Part shown: piece by piece, positions 7,756 to 8,086 of the stretch
Layout of the letters: every line of letters starts with the position of its first letter
Numbering within the stretch: the first letter of the stretch is position 1
From: an uncultured Eubacteriales bacterium
GTDB taxonomy: Bacteria > Bacillota > Clostridia > Christensenellales > Aristaeellaceae
Length of the DNA stretch: 8,086 bases
NCBI GenBank assembly: GCA_900553315.1
Contig: USCW01000067.1
Coordinates: forward strand, 1 to 8,086
Direction: 5' to 3'
Position numbers and translations under genes: made by a program
Notes under the pieces: generated by a model
The model's input: the letters and a program-made list of their open reading frames with translations, nothing else
Databases searched by the model: none
Told to the model about the DNA's origin: nothing

Positions 7756-8086
7756 ATGGAAAAGGTGAAAGCGCGGTGGAAGAAAATACATCAGGCCTAT
7801 GGGGCTTTTATCGAGAAGCAGGGATTCTTCGTGGTGCTGGCGGTCTGCGTGGCGGTGATCGTAGGAACGGCGGTGTGGAGCGGCGGCCAAAGCGTCACAG
7901 CGCCGGAGCCTACCTCGCCCGTGGATGAACAGGCCGCGCTGGCGGGGCGGATGCAGCAGGAGCGCTTGCAGGATGTAAGCACGCCCACCCCGTCGCCGAC
8001 GGAGGTAGTGCGCACCTTTGCGCCGCCCTTGGCACAGGTGCGGGTGGTGCAGGGCTTCGACGCGGCGCGTCTGCGCCGGAGCGGTG
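7756..8086 (+). CDS. spoIIQ: SpoIIQ-like membrane-anchored protein (probable M23/LytM family), N-terminal part
   Basis: The first 110 codons of an open frame run off the right edge. ATG 7756 follows ACGGAGG at 7744-7750 with five-base spacing. The protein starts with a basic, cytoplasmic stretch (1-23, including KVKARWKK). One transmembrane helix follows (about 24-41, FFVVLAVCVAVIVGTAVW), then a Pro/Ser/Thr-rich linker (about 46-90), and the beginning of a possible beta domain (about 87-110). This topology, with the spoIID neighbour, matches SpoIIQ, the forespore protein whose LytM domain binds SpoIIIAH across the intermembrane space. The metallopeptidase-like domain lies outside the window, so the family call rests mainly on context and N-terminal layout. 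Another M23 peptidase or a division-type single-pass protein remains possible. Confidence 0.7.
   Translation, partial: MEKVKARWKKIHQAYGAFIEKQGFFVVLAVCVAVIVGTAVWSGGQSVTAPEPTSPVDEQAALAGRMQQERLQDVSTPTPSPTEVVRTFAPPLAQVRVVQGFDAARLRRSG

Noticed and set aside
6840..7757. 305-codon minus-strand frame opposite spoIID
   Set aside because: The SpoIID motifs on the plus strand explain the sequence. The antisense product is His/Ala/Arg-rich and unrecognisable.

Overview
The window looks like chromosomal DNA from a spore-forming, GC-rich member of the Clostridia (Firmicutes), probably a gut-type Oscillospirales or Christensenellales relative. The reasons are a Bacillus/Clostridium-type glycogen operon that includes the regulatory-type subunit gene glgD, strong AGGAGG-like ribosome binding sites, and a sporulation locus encoding SpoIID followed by a SpoIIQ-like protein. 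The exact taxon is an inference.

Minus strand, about 6370 down to 1: a glycogen synthesis operon in the order glgB - glgC - glgD - glgA. A good vegetative-type promoter (TTGACG, 18-bp spacer, TACAAT) lies just upstream of glgB, with two adjacent perfect palindromes behind it that look like operator or UP-element sequences. GlgC makes ADP-glucose from glucose-1-phosphate and ATP, with GlgD as its likely catalytically degenerate partner. GlgA polymerises ADP-glucose into alpha-1,4-glucan, and GlgB adds the alpha-1,6 branches. glgA runs off the left edge with 486 codons visible, so it is nearly complete. A short hairpin sits between glgB and glgC. The 347-bp gap between glgD and glgA is filled with nested inverted repeats, including a ~166-bp imperfect palindrome whose outer end supplies the glgD stop codon.

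Intergenic 6282-6620: the divergent control region between the glycogen operon and the sporulation genes. It holds the glg promoter, the two palindromes, a 60-nt long-stem inverted repeat, and only a weak candidate for a mother-cell (sigma-E type) promoter.

Plus strand, 6621 to the right edge: spoIID (engulfment lytic transglycosylase), then the first 110 codons of a membrane-anchored SpoIIQ-like protein. The 67-bp gap between them contains a sequence fitting the forespore sigma-F promoter consensus (GCATA, 15-bp spacer, GGTTATACT). This would let two adjacent genes be expressed in the two different cells of the sporangium.

No convincing novel biological system is visible. The most interesting items are the palindromic elements in the glgD-glgA gap, the forespore promoter candidate, and the regulatory architecture of the glycogen/sporulation divergent region.
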